Source: Circinella umbellata
Taxonomy: Eukaryota > Mucoromycota > Mucoromycetes > Mucorales > Lichtheimiaceae
Direction: 5' to 3'
Assembly (NCBI GenBank): GCA_025093555.1
Contig: JAIWNF010000006.1
Location: forward strand, 186,001-250,000
DNA length: 64,000 nucleotides
This document shows, piece after piece, positions 11,918-23,739 of the stretch; the first letter of the stretch is position 1, and every line of letters begins with the position of its first letter. The notes beneath the pieces are model-generated. The model saw only the letters and a program-made list of their open reading frames with translations, ran no database searches and was not told the origin of the DNA. The position numbers and the translations under genes are program-made.

Positions 11918-13715
11918 ATGTCTGTAGCTGATAGACTTACGTCAATTAATGAACATACCTGGATAACGTTAGGTACTTTAGTAAAAATCTCGGATTGGAT
12001 TAATACATTTACTATGTGCTTGTGTGTGTGTGTGTGTGTGTGTGGAAAGAGGGAACGAGGATCGAATTTTTTTGGAGCCACCTTTGGTTCAACTATATAT
12101 GGTATACTATAACTTCACACTTGACTTATTTTACATATACTATTATTATTATTGTGATTACTTTATACAAAACAAAAAGGAAACTTGGCGGAAATGATGA
12201 TGGACTGGACCCGTGCCATGACATTTTACAAATCAGCCCTAAAACATAATACAAGTTCAGTGAGCGCATTATTTCGTATTGCCTCATTATACCGAAATCA
12301 AGATCAATTAGAAAGAGCTGTCAAGTATTTTAAACGAGTATTAACAATTCAAGATAACAATGGTGAAGTATGGAGTGCTTTAGGGCATTGTCATTTAATG
12401 ATGGAAGCTTTACATGATGCTTACCATGCTTATCAACAGGCACTAAGATATTTGGAAAATCCAAAGGTACATATAACAGTAAAAAAAAACCTGAAAAAAA
12501 AGCCAATATCTCTCCGCCTCAATTTTTGAGATTTTCACAGCACAGCATAAAACTGTGATACCCACATGGGCATATGACAACTTGACCTCTTATCTCTAAT
12601 TTCCCCTCCCCAATTATTTCTCCCTTTTATTCTTCTTTTTATTATCACCCTTATATCTTTTGAATATTTATTAACAATATTTTATATATAATCATCAAAA
12701 ATAAATAAATATAGGATCCAAAACTTTGGTACGGCATTGGTATATTATATGATCGTTATGGATCATTGGAACATGCTGAAGAAGCCTTTTCTGCCGTCAT
12801 TCGAATGGATCCAGATTTCGAAAAAGTCAATGAAATCTATTTTCGTCTAGGGATCATATACAAACAGCAACAAAAATATGATCTCAGTTTACAATGTTTT
12901 CGATCAATTTTACATAACCCCCCAAGACCTTTAACAGAAGTGGATATTTGGTATCAAACAGGTCATGTTTATGAACAACAACATGAGTATGAAAGAGCAA
13001 AAGAAGCGTATGAACGTGTATTGGCTGAAAAACCAGATGATGCTAAAGTGTTACAACAACATGGTTGGTTATTTTATCAACATGATACATCGTTTACAAG
13101 TAAATCACATGCGATTGAATGTTTAACAAGATCACTCAAGGCTGATAGTAATGATGCCCAGTCATGGTATTTTTTAGGGCGTTGTTATATCGCAGAAAAT
13201 AACTATCATAAAGCCTATGAGGCATATCAACAAGCGGTTTACCGAGATGCCCGAAATCCAGCATTTTGGTGTTCCATTGGTGTTTTGTACTACAAAATTA
13301 ATCAGGTAAATAAATATATGTTTGGGAAAAGGGGGAAAGATCAACATTACACAGCATATTTCAGTGTTCAAAAATATAGGAGCGTACTACCATGGCGCCA
13401 TCAATAATTAATGACAACATGTACTGACCCTTTTTCTTTCTTTATTGTGCACAAAATTAGCACCATGATGCATTAGATGCTTATAATCGTGCTATTAGAA
13501 TTAGTCCAGGAATGAGTGAAGTGTGGCTTAATTTAGGAATTCTTTATGAATCAAGTACGAACCAAGTACAAGATGCTTTGGATGCATATAAACGAGCAGC
13601 AGAGTTAGATCAGAATAATAAGCTTATTCGACAACGCATTGAATGTTTACAAATGGGACAACATAGATCAACAAATGGGTAAGAAGAAAAAATCACTATT
13701 ATTAACATTTGCGAA

Positions 13716-13749
<34 letters not shown>

Positions 13750-14735
13750 TGATACTACATATATAAACTTATAATCATGGCTTATTTATGAAATTATTTA
13801 CTATTAGTAGAAATAATCAACAGTCAACATCTTTGGCTTCAAAAACACCAATGCCTCAAGATGTAACAAACCCCTACCAATATCAAAGTAGCCGTGCTGC
13901 ATCCAATTCACCACCGCCTCCAGTTATTGCGGGTGCTGCTGCTCCGCCAAATACAACAAATAATGATGTTAATGGAGGACCTATGGATCATCAACAAGCA
14001 CCACCGCCGCCCCCACCTCCTTCATATATTCGTTCCGGTTCTCCCCCCTCGACAATATCACAACACCATCAACATTATGCCATGTCCAACAGTAATAAAA
14101 ACAATAATAGCTCTAACAACGACAAGGAAAGGCGCCCACCTATTACGAGTCATAGAACTGTTCCAGAAATGAAAGTGAGAGAAACTTCACCAGAAATTGG
14201 AAATCATACACCTACACCAGCTAAAGCCAGAAAATGGTCACCACCACCCGCTTTACCTCTACCTTCTACTCATCACCATCAACAACAACAATCACAAGGA
14301 AGAAAATCACCCATTTCCCTTCCATCTTCACCGACACCAAATACGGAGGTTACTGTTAAAAGAGAAGAGGAATCATCTAAACGAAAACGAATGTCATTCT
14401 CAAACGAAGAACGGGAAGAAAATCAGCAGCAGGATAATCACAGCAGTAAAAAACAGCGACCAGAAGCCAACAATTCACATGCTAAAAGTGAAGAAAACTA
14501 TAAAGATAACGATAAACATACCCCTCCACCTAGTACTCCTGCCACAACTACCACTGCTACTGCTACTGCTACTTCAACAGTAACGAGTATATCACCTTCC
14601 TCCAATAATAACACCGATAATAATGTTACCCTTCCTCCTGTTACAACAACTACAAGACCTAGTCCACCTTCTTCAGCAACAACTGCTGTAACTACAATAA
14701 CAAATCATCCAACATCTGTTACTCCTTCAGCTTAA
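11918..14735 (+). CDS. Ssn6/Cyc8-like TPR transcriptional corepressor subunit
   Basis: Probable partner of Tup1 in the general Cyc8-Tup1 corepressor, acting in the nucleus. Exons 11918-11972, 12180-12466, 12715-13305, 13461-13678, 13808-14735; 692 aa. The first 385 or so residues are tandem tetratricopeptide repeats, for example WSALGHCHLMMEALHDAYHA, IYFRLGIIYKQQQKYDLSLQ, WYFLGRCYIAENNYHKAYEA and VWLNLGILYESSTNQVQDAL. They follow the family's repeat order, including LWYGIGILYDRYGSLEHAEE. The rest is Pro/Gln/Ser/Thr-rich and disordered, with a lysine/arginine-rich patch (SKRKRMSF) that could be a nuclear signal. Intron 1 holds a TG repeat and intron 4 an AG repeat. The repeat architecture and the sequence order make the family call strong; Tup1 binding is inferred from the family. 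Confidence 0.92.
12021..12044. repeat. (TG)12 microsatellite in intron 1 of the TPR gene
   Basis: An uninterrupted TG run lies inside the first intron of the Ssn6-like gene. It explains spurious short reading frames on both strands here. Confidence 0.95.
13719..13746. repeat. (AG)n microsatellite in the last intron of the TPR gene
   Basis: A near-perfect AG run of about 28 bp sits in the final intron of the Ssn6-like gene, between the donor at 13679 and the acceptor at 13807. Confidence 0.95.
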
Positions 14736-14999
14736 AAACAATTCATTTATTTCTTTAAATTTTTGTACACACACACCTTTGTTTTTATAATATTATCATT
14801 GTATATTTTTTTTTCTTTTCTTTTTTTTTTCAAATTTGTATATTGCTGCTTGTTATGACTATTAGGTAATACTAGCGAGTGAGAAAGGGAATATAATTGG
14901 GAATTTTATTTTTACATCTACAAATGGCTAGTTGTTTGGACTTATATATATATTGTTTAAAAAAATAAAAATAAAAATAATCTGATGTCTTCAATGATA

Positions 15000-17978
15000 T
15001 CAATAACTGTCTTCAGTTTCTTGCTGCTGCTGTTGATCTTGGGTATTATTATTGACATTGTTCTTTTTCTTATTTTTCTTTTTATTCTTCTTTTTAGTGG
15101 TGGGAGTCGTTGTTGCGCTACTAGTTGTCTCGTCATTATAATGATCATTATGGCTATTAACACCATCATCATTCTTATCGGTTAATTTTTCTTCACCGTT
15201 TGTAATAGAAAGAGAAGTACTAGCACCAACATCATTACCACCAGCCTTATCAGATTTATCGTGGATACTTTGTGCCCGTTTAAGGGTATCTGGATCTTGG
15301 CTTTCTTCCAAAAGTCTTATAATAAATTCATGCGCATTATTAAATAAATATCGCCATCGTTCACCGTCTGATACTATATATGTATATTTGCATTAGTATT
15401 GTGCCTCAAATTTCATTGACATTATCACCGTCGCAATTATTGCAAATAATAAAATATACCTTGTGAGCTCAAATTATCAATTGCACGAACAATATGTCGT
15501 TGTATATCAGGCGTAGAATTTGCACTTTGACCCATAGCCAATAATGTGGGAAGAATATTATATGCATGTCGAGTATTATTATTATTATCGTGGTTATCAT
15601 CGTTGCCGTTTCCAAGTGAATAATTCAGCATCACACTATTATTTTCACCTATTCATAGAAAAAAGAAACCGTTTTAGTTCTTTTTTTATACACATGCATA
15701 CAAAAAGAAAAGTTAATGTTGATATATATTTTACCATAAAGGGCAAAATTTGCCAAGCAACGAGCAACATGACGATGAACTTCAGTATGACCCTGTAGTG
15801 CAGTAGGTACGTTACAAATATACTTGAGTAAATGAGGTTGTGATATTAAATTACTTTGTGATTCATCTATTTGTCAATAATTACAGGAAGTCCCATGGCC
15901 CATATGTATGTTAAAAATCCATCAATGAATAGGATTACTATTAAAAATTAAAGAAAAGAAAAACAAAATAGCTTACAATTGGTAGCAAAATTTGCAAGTG
16001 CACAACAAGCATGAGAAATAGCGGATGGATTAATTGGATTGTATTGTTCTTCGTCCACATCATTTCGTGATAGATAATAATTTAAATCTTGTTGTCTTTG
16101 TTCATCCTCTTCTTCTTCATCATTCTCATCTTGCTGTGGTAGTAGAGCAATAATGGATACCAAAGCACGAGCAACATCACCTCCTAATAAAGCAGGTTTA
16201 TATTTGTCTAAAATAATGATTATTTTATAAACCAAAACCGCAAAAAAAAAAAAGAGTGTTAGTTAAAGAGTACACAAATATACACATTACACATTACACA
16301 CGAAATACAAACTAGGACAGACTTCTTACCGTTACGCAATGATAGATAAGCAATTGTTTTTGCCATATATTTTCGTACTTCACCATTTGTTGACCGTAAT
16401 AGATAAGCAAATTTATCAGTTCCTCTTATTAATTCAATGATACTAGGTTGATTGGATACAGATGCGCTAATAGCAGAAATAGCCTTCGATGCCAAACTTT
16501 GAATAATTCGAATTCGCTCCTTTATTTGTTCTGCTAGCTCTTGTCCCTGTCCTTGTTCTTGCTCTTCTTCTTCTTCCACACGAAGGTTTGTTTCATTTCT
16601 TTCAATTTCCTCCTGTTCCTGTTCCTGTTCCTCTTCATCTACTTGATTATGTTGTCTATCTATTGATCCATTCACATTCTCCATAATTGCTTCTTGCTGC
16701 TGTACTTGTAATTGTCGCTCAACTGCTGGATCATATGCTGCTAATGTCAATAGTGTAAATAATACACCATCATCAATGATATTGGATTGACTCAATATAC
16801 CCGCTCGTGATAATTGATAAAATACATGTGTGCAATTGATAACAATTTCAAGAATAACTTCTTGGTCTGGTGGTGTATCATCTTCGACTATTGATTGTTG
16901 TTGTTTTAGATTTTTCTTTTTCTTTGTATTGGTGTCATAATAAACATAAAATTCAATCAAATGTAAAAGAGGGGGCAATGCCCACTTAGTAATAATGACA
17001 GGCCGTATTGATTCTTTCTCAGCAAGAATGGCAAGAATAGTTGTAGCAAGATAATGTATTTGAACACTGGTAGATGATCGACATAACCAGATCAAAGCAT
17101 CGATACCACCATACATCACCACTTTTTGTAAATCATGTTCTAAAATAGATTCATCAGTTATTATTCTTATTTGTTCTTTTCCCTCTCTTTCCTCCTCCTC
17201 GATCCATAAATGTATTGCCGTTTTTTTTTTACCATTATCTTTTTCGATTAATTCTAAAAGACCTCGTGTCCCATGAATCTATATGGTTTAGTGGGGGAAG
17301 TTTTACCCCACAAGTTTCTTATCAATAACCAAAAAAAAAAAAAACCACCCCCAAATAACAACGAAAAATATATATCTTATTTATATATCATACCTGGGTC
17401 GATAATCCATGATCATCATCAATAACATATGTTACTAGATAAGCTACTTCAAAACATCCTTTACATACTCGAACAGGTTTGGATCCATAACCTAGCTGAG
17501 GTAAAGGAACGCTTTTTGACGAACATTCATGACAAAAGATATTTCCACTTTATAAGAAGAAAAGAAACATAAAGGTAAAAAAAAAACAAAAAACAAAACT
17601 GTTTATATTAGTTGTTCCATAAATACATATCTAAAACAAACACCTGGAATGAATTGAAATAGTTTGCATCGATTATATATTTCTTTTTTTTTTTTTTTTT
17701 TTACCAATGCCTACAATGATGCTGCGGGATTTTTTTATCAAAGAAACAAAAAGAAAGAAAACTTGTCCACCTTTTAGTATAATATATCATATCAGTTGGC
17801 ATTATGAAAAAAAAAAAGAAGTAAAAAACGAAATTAAATAAAAATATTTAAGAAACATTACCCTTCGTCTTAATGGACCAAATGTAGCATTACAAGAGAT
17901 ACAATGAGTGACATCAATATCATTGACCCATACAGGACGAGGAAGTAAAAACGTTTGACGGTCATCGAGTTGTTGCAT
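15000..17978 (-). CDS. FYVE zinc finger plus armadillo-repeat protein
   Basis: Probably an endosome or vacuole-associated adaptor that binds phosphatidylinositol 3-phosphate. Minus exons: 17978-17862, 17721-17705, 17547-17394, 17278-16330, 16207-15977, 15866-15735, 15648-15460, 15373-15000; 720 aa. Residues 17-85 form a FYVE finger: WVNDIDVTHCISC, then RRRHHCRHCG, GNIFCHECS and VRVCKGC. All key elements (W-x-x-D, R-R-H-H-C-R, eight Cys/His ligands) are visible. The R-H-H-C-R-H part is encoded by a 17-nt exon. From about residue 140 on there are armadillo-type helices (GGIDALIWLCRSSTSVQIHY, EVRKYMAKTIAYLSLRN, HACCALANFATN, HRHVARCLANFALYG, IQRHIVRAIDNLSSQG), broken by Glu/Gln-rich insertions. 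The tail is Lys/Asn/Gln-rich. Domain order is seen; cellular role is inferred from FYVE biology. Confidence 0.9.
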
Positions 17979-19399
17979 AATCGTTTAATTTTTTGATAGA
18001 AGTAAAAAGTGTGAGTGGGAAAGAGAGAGTAAATTTGTCTAGGCAACACACATGACTGAGTTTTATAAATAAGGGTCACCTGTTTAACCTTCTCTCCTCA
18101 AATTCGCATTATTTTTTTATTCAACAACACTGAACCTCAACAACAGAATAATGTGGAAGTTATGTATGTATGAGTCATGTAAGTCCCGATTTCCCATCAA
18201 TTTTCATGGAGTATGTTTTATTCTTGTTACAACAAAACACAAAAGAAAGTTGGAAGCAGTAATCAATTATTATTGTATACGATAATAAAATCAACTCTAT
18301 TCATTATTTTTCTACCATTCATGCTTGAATCAATTGGCTATTAACGAGAACGGGTTGCGTTAAACCCCTAACCTACTTAAATGAAATTACCATTTATGGA
18401 AATTCACAATTAAAGCATATGGTGAAACATCACCAATAACTTAAGTGCCCTTTATTTCATTATGTATATCAAATAACCATCGTCTGATGGATCTGATAAA
18501 CCCCTCGTTTACTATTTGATATAACAATAAATAGATGCTTAAAAATCACCATGACATTTATAAAGCTCATGTTTTCCATGTTACGAATATATGATTAAGT
18601 TACTTGAGACTATTATTTCTAAAGAGTCATAACGGAGCGAAAGGAAATTGTACGTGATATTCCATAGTATAGTATAATAAATCTTGATAAGTTGTAATTC
18701 TCGCCAGAAAAAATGTATATTGATAGATAATAAAATGCGCTTTTACGAAACGTTTCCTTTTTTTTGTGAAACGGAAACTACGTATCACTGGATGTTAGCA
18801 TATCTCATTGATTATTGTTGTCATGCGATATTTACTTACGAACTATTGTCCAGAATATGATTTAGATAATCCATTACTACAAATATCTGAACAAAACCAA
18901 AATTCAGCAAAACCCCAAAGTAAGCACACAATTTATCACGACTATATAAATTGTTCAAGTGATGATGATGTTTATTAAGGTCAAAGAGCAAAGTTTGACT
19001 ACGTACGGACGCACGTAGCGCACTAAATATAGTGATACCAGCGTTCAGCTTTATGGTGCGTCCGTAGTAATTCTCATTATTTATTACAATATATTTTGTG
19101 TACATTTATTACGGCTGGTACGTATAGGCTCTTCGATTGCTTTCGATATTAAGAAGAGTATTACGTCCTGATATTTTTTACACTTATTGTGGTGCAATCT
19201 GTATTCTGATATTAGGAATTATTATTATTTTCCTAATAAACGGAAATAAATTGGCTATGAAAAGAAACAGAACTTTAAAGAACAGATAATGAAAGAACAT
19301 CATTTCCCTTTACAAAATAAAATTTTCTGAACTACGTACAATAATATAACATATATACAGTATAATATACATACTATAGTAGTATATGACTTATTGCTA
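17979..19399. other. Gene-poor stretch upstream of the FYVE gene
   Basis: AT-rich sequence without a convincing gene. A frame on minus at 18836-19105 could encode 89 aa, but it has no recognisable domain. It covers an 11-bp inverted repeat (TACGGACGCAC / GTGCGTCCGTA, about 19005-19065). Confidence 0.5.
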
Positions 19400-19958
19400 T
19401 GTGTCTTTTGATCAGGACATTCATTATATACAACTTCAGAATATGTAACCTTTTTTTTGTTCTATAAAGGAAATATCTCGGTTTTAAAAATACATATAAA
19501 AATACGAACATATAGACATATTGCAGCACTCTACATAAGCATTATAACTTTATACTTCAACATTAGAAGTAAAATAAAGTACTTTTGTATAACCTTTGTA
19601 ACTAATAAATCTTCTTTTTAACATTTATACATGCTACGTACATAATTTTAATTTAATACATTTTGTATATTGGAAATGACATTTTAGCATAATTATTGTT
19701 GGAAACTACTCTCAAAAAAATCCATATAGAGGCCTCTAAAATTATTAGGTTTCAGCCTCTTGAAAAAAGTCCATTACATATTAGATACTGATACATGCGT
19801 ACCTTAAAACAGGAATTAAAGTTTTAACAAGATCGCCGTTTATCATTATTTGTACCTAGCACAACATATAAACTATATCCTCTGTGTAAATATATGTATA
19901 TACTGGCTTCCAATAAGGATGCTAGTGCAACAAAATATAAATTGGTATCCTCATTAAA
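19400..19958. repeat. Copy A of a duplicated segment (left part)
   Basis: This matches 26465-26960 over several hundred bases. Shared words include CATTATATACAA, CTAATAAA, ACATTTATACATGCTACGT, TTGGAAACTAC, CTCAAAAAAATC, GGAATTAAAGTT and ACCATTTATCAT-type blocks in the same order. In copy A the segment is interrupted by the element at 19961-20626 and resumes at 20629-20752. On the minus strand the two copies share a short start, M-E-x-R-x-I-T-x-K-C-S. Only copy B keeps a longer open frame there. Confidence 0.7.
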
Positions 19959-19960
19959 TA

Positions 19961-20626
19961 CAGTCAAACCCCTGGTTTTGCACACCTGAGATTTCCTGTT
20001 TTTTTTTGTCTTGTCTTAACTGTGGTGAACCACCATAATAACACATATTTTGCATCCATTCATGAATAATCGGTCAAGCATCATTCCGTCAAGAATAGAA
20101 AATATACCCAATTAAACACTATTATTTTATTTTGATTCGTTATTATTATTCATCCGGATAAAAAAGGAACATCAAAGAAAGAATGAGATTAGTAACACCT
20201 GTTATAAACGGTTTCAGAGAATAATCTATAATCAATTTTTATAATATCATAGAACAAATATAATAGGTTCTCTCATTCATTAGTATAAAACATAGTTTAG
20301 CCATGGTCAGATAAGATAATTACATAATTGAGAAAAGATATTAAAGAGTAGTTATTTTTTATTTCAGGAATAAGCAGATTCTCAACAATATTCACTTTAG
20401 CCCCATCTTTCTATTTTACTATTCGTATTTATCTCACCGAAGACTTACAACAAGAGAGACTTGATATGTATATTATAGGTAACTCCCAAATAGAGCAGCT
20501 CGCCCAAAAACCTTGATGAAAGTTGCAAGTTGCGATTACATTAAGTATTTTGAATATTTTCAAAAACAAAGCGTGTATAACTGAAATAATTGCAAAAGAG
20601 GGAGGTGCAACAACAGGGGTTGACTG
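19961..20626. mobile_element. 666-bp TA-flanked inverted-repeat element (pogo/mariner-like MITE)
   Basis: The left end is CAGTCAAACCCCTGGTTTTG; the right end, read on the other strand, is CAGTCAACCCCTGTTGTTGC. With one gap, about 20 of the first 23 positions agree and both run on into GCAC. TA flanks both ends (19959-19960 and 20627-20628). No transposase frame is present. CAGT-type termini with TA duplication are typical of Tc1/mariner/pogo elements. Copy B of the duplicated segment at 26.5-27.1 kb lacks the insertion, which supports it being a discrete mobile unit. Confidence 0.75.
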
Positions 20627-20754
20627 TACATAGATTGGATATGGGACAAGATCTTCTGATAAAAAGTGTAACAAAGTAAATCAATAAGAACTCACCTGTT
20701 GGTTGAACGCTGTTAATGAACACTTTTGTGTTATTTTTCTCACTTCCATATTTA

Positions 20755-21726
20755 CAGCAGTGGAACCCCAATAATTTCAAAGTTACATTTTCGATTTTTT
20801 TGTTTCTTGAAATTAAAGGAAGTGTGAAGATTATCGAGACTCGGACATACTCATGTATTACAAGGGCAGATCAATAAAAAAACAGATACTGGATATGCAC
20901 ATACCACTTAGAGTGTTATTTACTTCGTCTATCAGCTTGCTAAATAAATAGTAAATACCTATATACATCAAGCGTAAAAGACATTCTATGCCCTGCATGG
21001 AAGTGTATATTTCTCCTTATATTTTAACCTATACTTTATATTACAAAGAGAACACGTATAAATTATCACATTCCTACGTACTGATTATAGCATAATTGTG
21101 CTACATATGCATTACAAAATATGTAAATTAATAATTGCTCATACAGATAAATTTAGTTATATAGTTTTACAAAAAAAAAAAAGCTAAACATTATTTGAGG
21201 AAAGTATAAATGCACACTCTTATTTCATCTTATTTCATCTTTTTTTATTTTTATTTTTTTTTATTTTTTTTTATTTTTTTTATTTTTCTGTTATTTACTA
21301 TTCAAATGACGGAGACTAACAAAAACATCAAAATTCAGGACACATGTATAAACTAAGCACTGTTGACTTCATTGAAGTAAGGATTTTTAAGAACTCAAAT
21401 TGCTGAAATCCACTTTGATTGCATATTTTTTGTGCCAAACTGCGAAACAAGTTGTTTGGCTGACAAATAGCCTGAGAAGACTAATAATCTTATCTGTATA
21501 CAATTATTCTTCTAGAATACCAATACGTACAATAAACTAAAATTATGTAAGAATCATAACTGTGCAAATATGGTTCCGATTAAGTTTTCATCTACTTGCT
21601 TACAATAGAATTGGAATAAATGAGAATGTGAAATTTTATTATGTCAGTTTTTCTAATCCCTTGATTTTCATATAATTAATGAAGGAGTAAAAGTTAAAGG
21701 ATATGAAATTAACGGGGTACCACCTG
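20755..21726. mobile_element. 972-bp TA-flanked inverted-repeat element, relative of 899-2480
   Basis: The left end reads CAGCAGTGGAACCCCAATAA; the right end on the opposite strand reads CAGGTGGTACCCCGTTAATT. After a 2-base offset, 17 of 20 positions from GTGG to TTTCA match. TA lies outside both ends (20753-20754 and 21727-21728). It shares ordered blocks with the element at 899-2480 but lacks the 1315-2227 insertion. The interior contains an A/T homopolymer-rich tract (21240-21290) and no transposase. Confidence 0.75.
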
Positions 21727-21728
21727 TA

Positions 21729-23739
21729 TCATCGTTTAGTTTATATGAAATAAGACGCCCCTTGTTCATTCTTCGTTGTATAATTTTTCGCTGTACGCAA
21801 GGATAAAATAAATAAAAAAAAATGCGTGACACTAATAAACACACTAAAACAAGGTGAAGGGACAAGAAAAGAGAAGAGAAGATTCACTCAAACTTAAAAA
21901 AAATTGTCGTCTTAATACAGATTGATATACGAAAATTCTTGATGTGACAGAGTGCTATGCCAGCAGAAGCAAAAAAATAAAAAGATCTTTTTGCCGTTTT
22001 GAAATTATTGTAAATTAACCTCCTTAGATGTTTATGCATCTACCCGCCGTTACTTTGGACCACAAAGCTGTTTCTATCGCGAACATTAACATTGTCGATT
22101 GAACAAGAAAATGTTCTGATCTTTATTTAACTACAAGATGAATGATAATTATAAATATCATACAGGCTGGACAAATATAACAGTGTACGTATCGTTAAGC
22201 GTAAATTAATGTTGATGCTAATCCTACAAAGTATCAAAACAATTTTTGTGGCAAACTCAGTTCTAAATTTGAATTTATGCAGATTTTATATTAAGGTTTC
22301 ATGCACATTCCATTATGCGGTATTGTATACAGATGATCTTTAAAACATGGACAGCGATATAATCCCAAAAAGAAAGATGCATAATTGCAAATCTTCATCC
22401 AACTTTTGATGTAGCATAGTATAATAGGGGTAAGAGAGATTACAACGTCAAGTATGTCAACATGTTGTTTGCCTCGATAAACAAGAAATGACGTTTGACT
22501 GTTAGGTAAAGCAAAAATCAAGCAGTTTTCTTTTTGTATACATTCATATGTTTTATGATCGGATCCTTCTTTTGGGTAAGAACAGCATATTTTTCTTTTT
22601 TATATAGTTCAATTGATCCCTCGTTTATATCATTTGTCTTTTTATAAATCTTATTTCAATAATAATGAAAAAGATGTACGTATCAATCAACTTACCATAA
22701 ACAGGTGTACTTGTAGAGCGTAGCATTTTAATGCAGTTCGGCGTATTTAGGAGAGAAGCCTCATCTATCCCACCAGGCTTTTCTTTATACTATATGACTA
22801 ATCTGTCCGCTCATCAATAATATTTTATGCATATGCCCTTATAGTTAATAAGGGGCTGATGCCCCTTCGGAATGGTTGTAACAACTGGTACTGAACGACA
22901 CGATCCTGGCTCGATTCCCGTCTACTATCCATTTTTTTAATAAGAAACTATCAAGAATTATCAAAAATTATCAAGAATCATTACGAATGATTCCACCTCA
23001 TCTTGGCAAGACCCATGTCAGGTTCAACTACGAAAAGAAAATCTTGAATTCATTTTTCAAATATACGCTAGTATAATGTTTTGTTTCTACTTCCTTCCTA
23101 TGTATAGTTGAATTTGAGGCTGCAGGCACAAAACTTCATTTGAAAGCGTGACTTGGATGTCACCAACCTCCCATACAAGAAAGAAAGTATAATTAATAAA
23201 TAAAAGATGCGGCCTTTTCAAGTAGAATAACTAGTAAGGAAGATCTTATTGTATCAAATATCTACAAGAACTTTAATCTTATGTTGGAGTAGTCTCATTA
23301 TCATTAACATAATAAATTACATATATAGTACGAAAAAGACTGCATAAAAAAAAGGGCTCGGTAGAAATCCTGTTTACTACTGGACAAATGAAAGAGAAAA
23401 GTTACACTATAGCTATACCAGAACTATTGCCAAAACATACGTACGTTTATAGTACAAACGTAGCAACTATACAGAAGAATAAAGCTGTTGTAGAGTACTC
23501 ACATATGTAATTATCAATTGCTACTATTACAAAAGCATTGCATGGATTTCCCCATTGCATATTATAAGCCTCAGGAGACGTTACTTTTTTGTTATAGATG
23601 TCACAGGCTAAAATGTAACCACCATCCCCCTAAAAAACAATTTCATTTCTATTACGTATACGACTTCGATATTCATTTTGTTTTTATAGCCACATTTTCT
23701 TTCAAGTTCTTCTTTTCCTTATCTCTTTTATATATAATC
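21729..23739. other. Gene-poor stretch upstream of the MFS transporter
   Basis: AT-rich. It holds a tRNA-like Pol III unit (separate entry). Directly upstream of the transporter ATG is a pyrimidine-rich, TATATATAATC-containing leader (23690-23739). A TTG-initiated frame extends into this leader from 23518, but I regard it as untranslated because the first ATG is at 23740. Confidence 0.5.
22842..22938 (+). ncRNA. tRNA-like / SINE-like Pol III unit (tentative)
   Basis: An A-box-like TAGTTAATAAGG (22842-22853) and a B-box-like GGCTCGATTCC (22908-22918, one change from GGTTCGANTCC) are followed by CTACTATCCA and a T7 run (22932-22938), a Pol III stop. A perfect 7-bp hairpin, AAGGGGC-TGAT-GCCCCTT, lies at 22850-22867. 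The ends ATAGTTA and CTACTAT pair only partly (5 of 7), and no clean cloverleaf forms. It may be a tRNA-derived repeat or relic rather than a functional tRNA. Confidence 0.35.

Noticed and set aside
11896..12249. Short frames over the TG repeat on both strands
   Set aside because: They arise from the (TG)12 microsatellite inside intron 1 of the TPR gene and cross a clear splice acceptor.
13894..14583. Two His/Leu-rich frames overlapping the end of the TPR gene
   Set aside because: Both are alternate frames of the Pro/Gln/Asn-rich tail and have no start context or family features.
22842..22938. Functional tRNA gene
   Set aside because: The acceptor and T stems are poorly paired and no standard anticodon arm forms, so I keep only a tentative tRNA-like call.
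23518..23739. N-terminal extension of the MFS transporter
   Set aside because: It begins with TTG, not ATG, and runs through a pyrimidine-rich leader; the first ATG at 23740 fits better.
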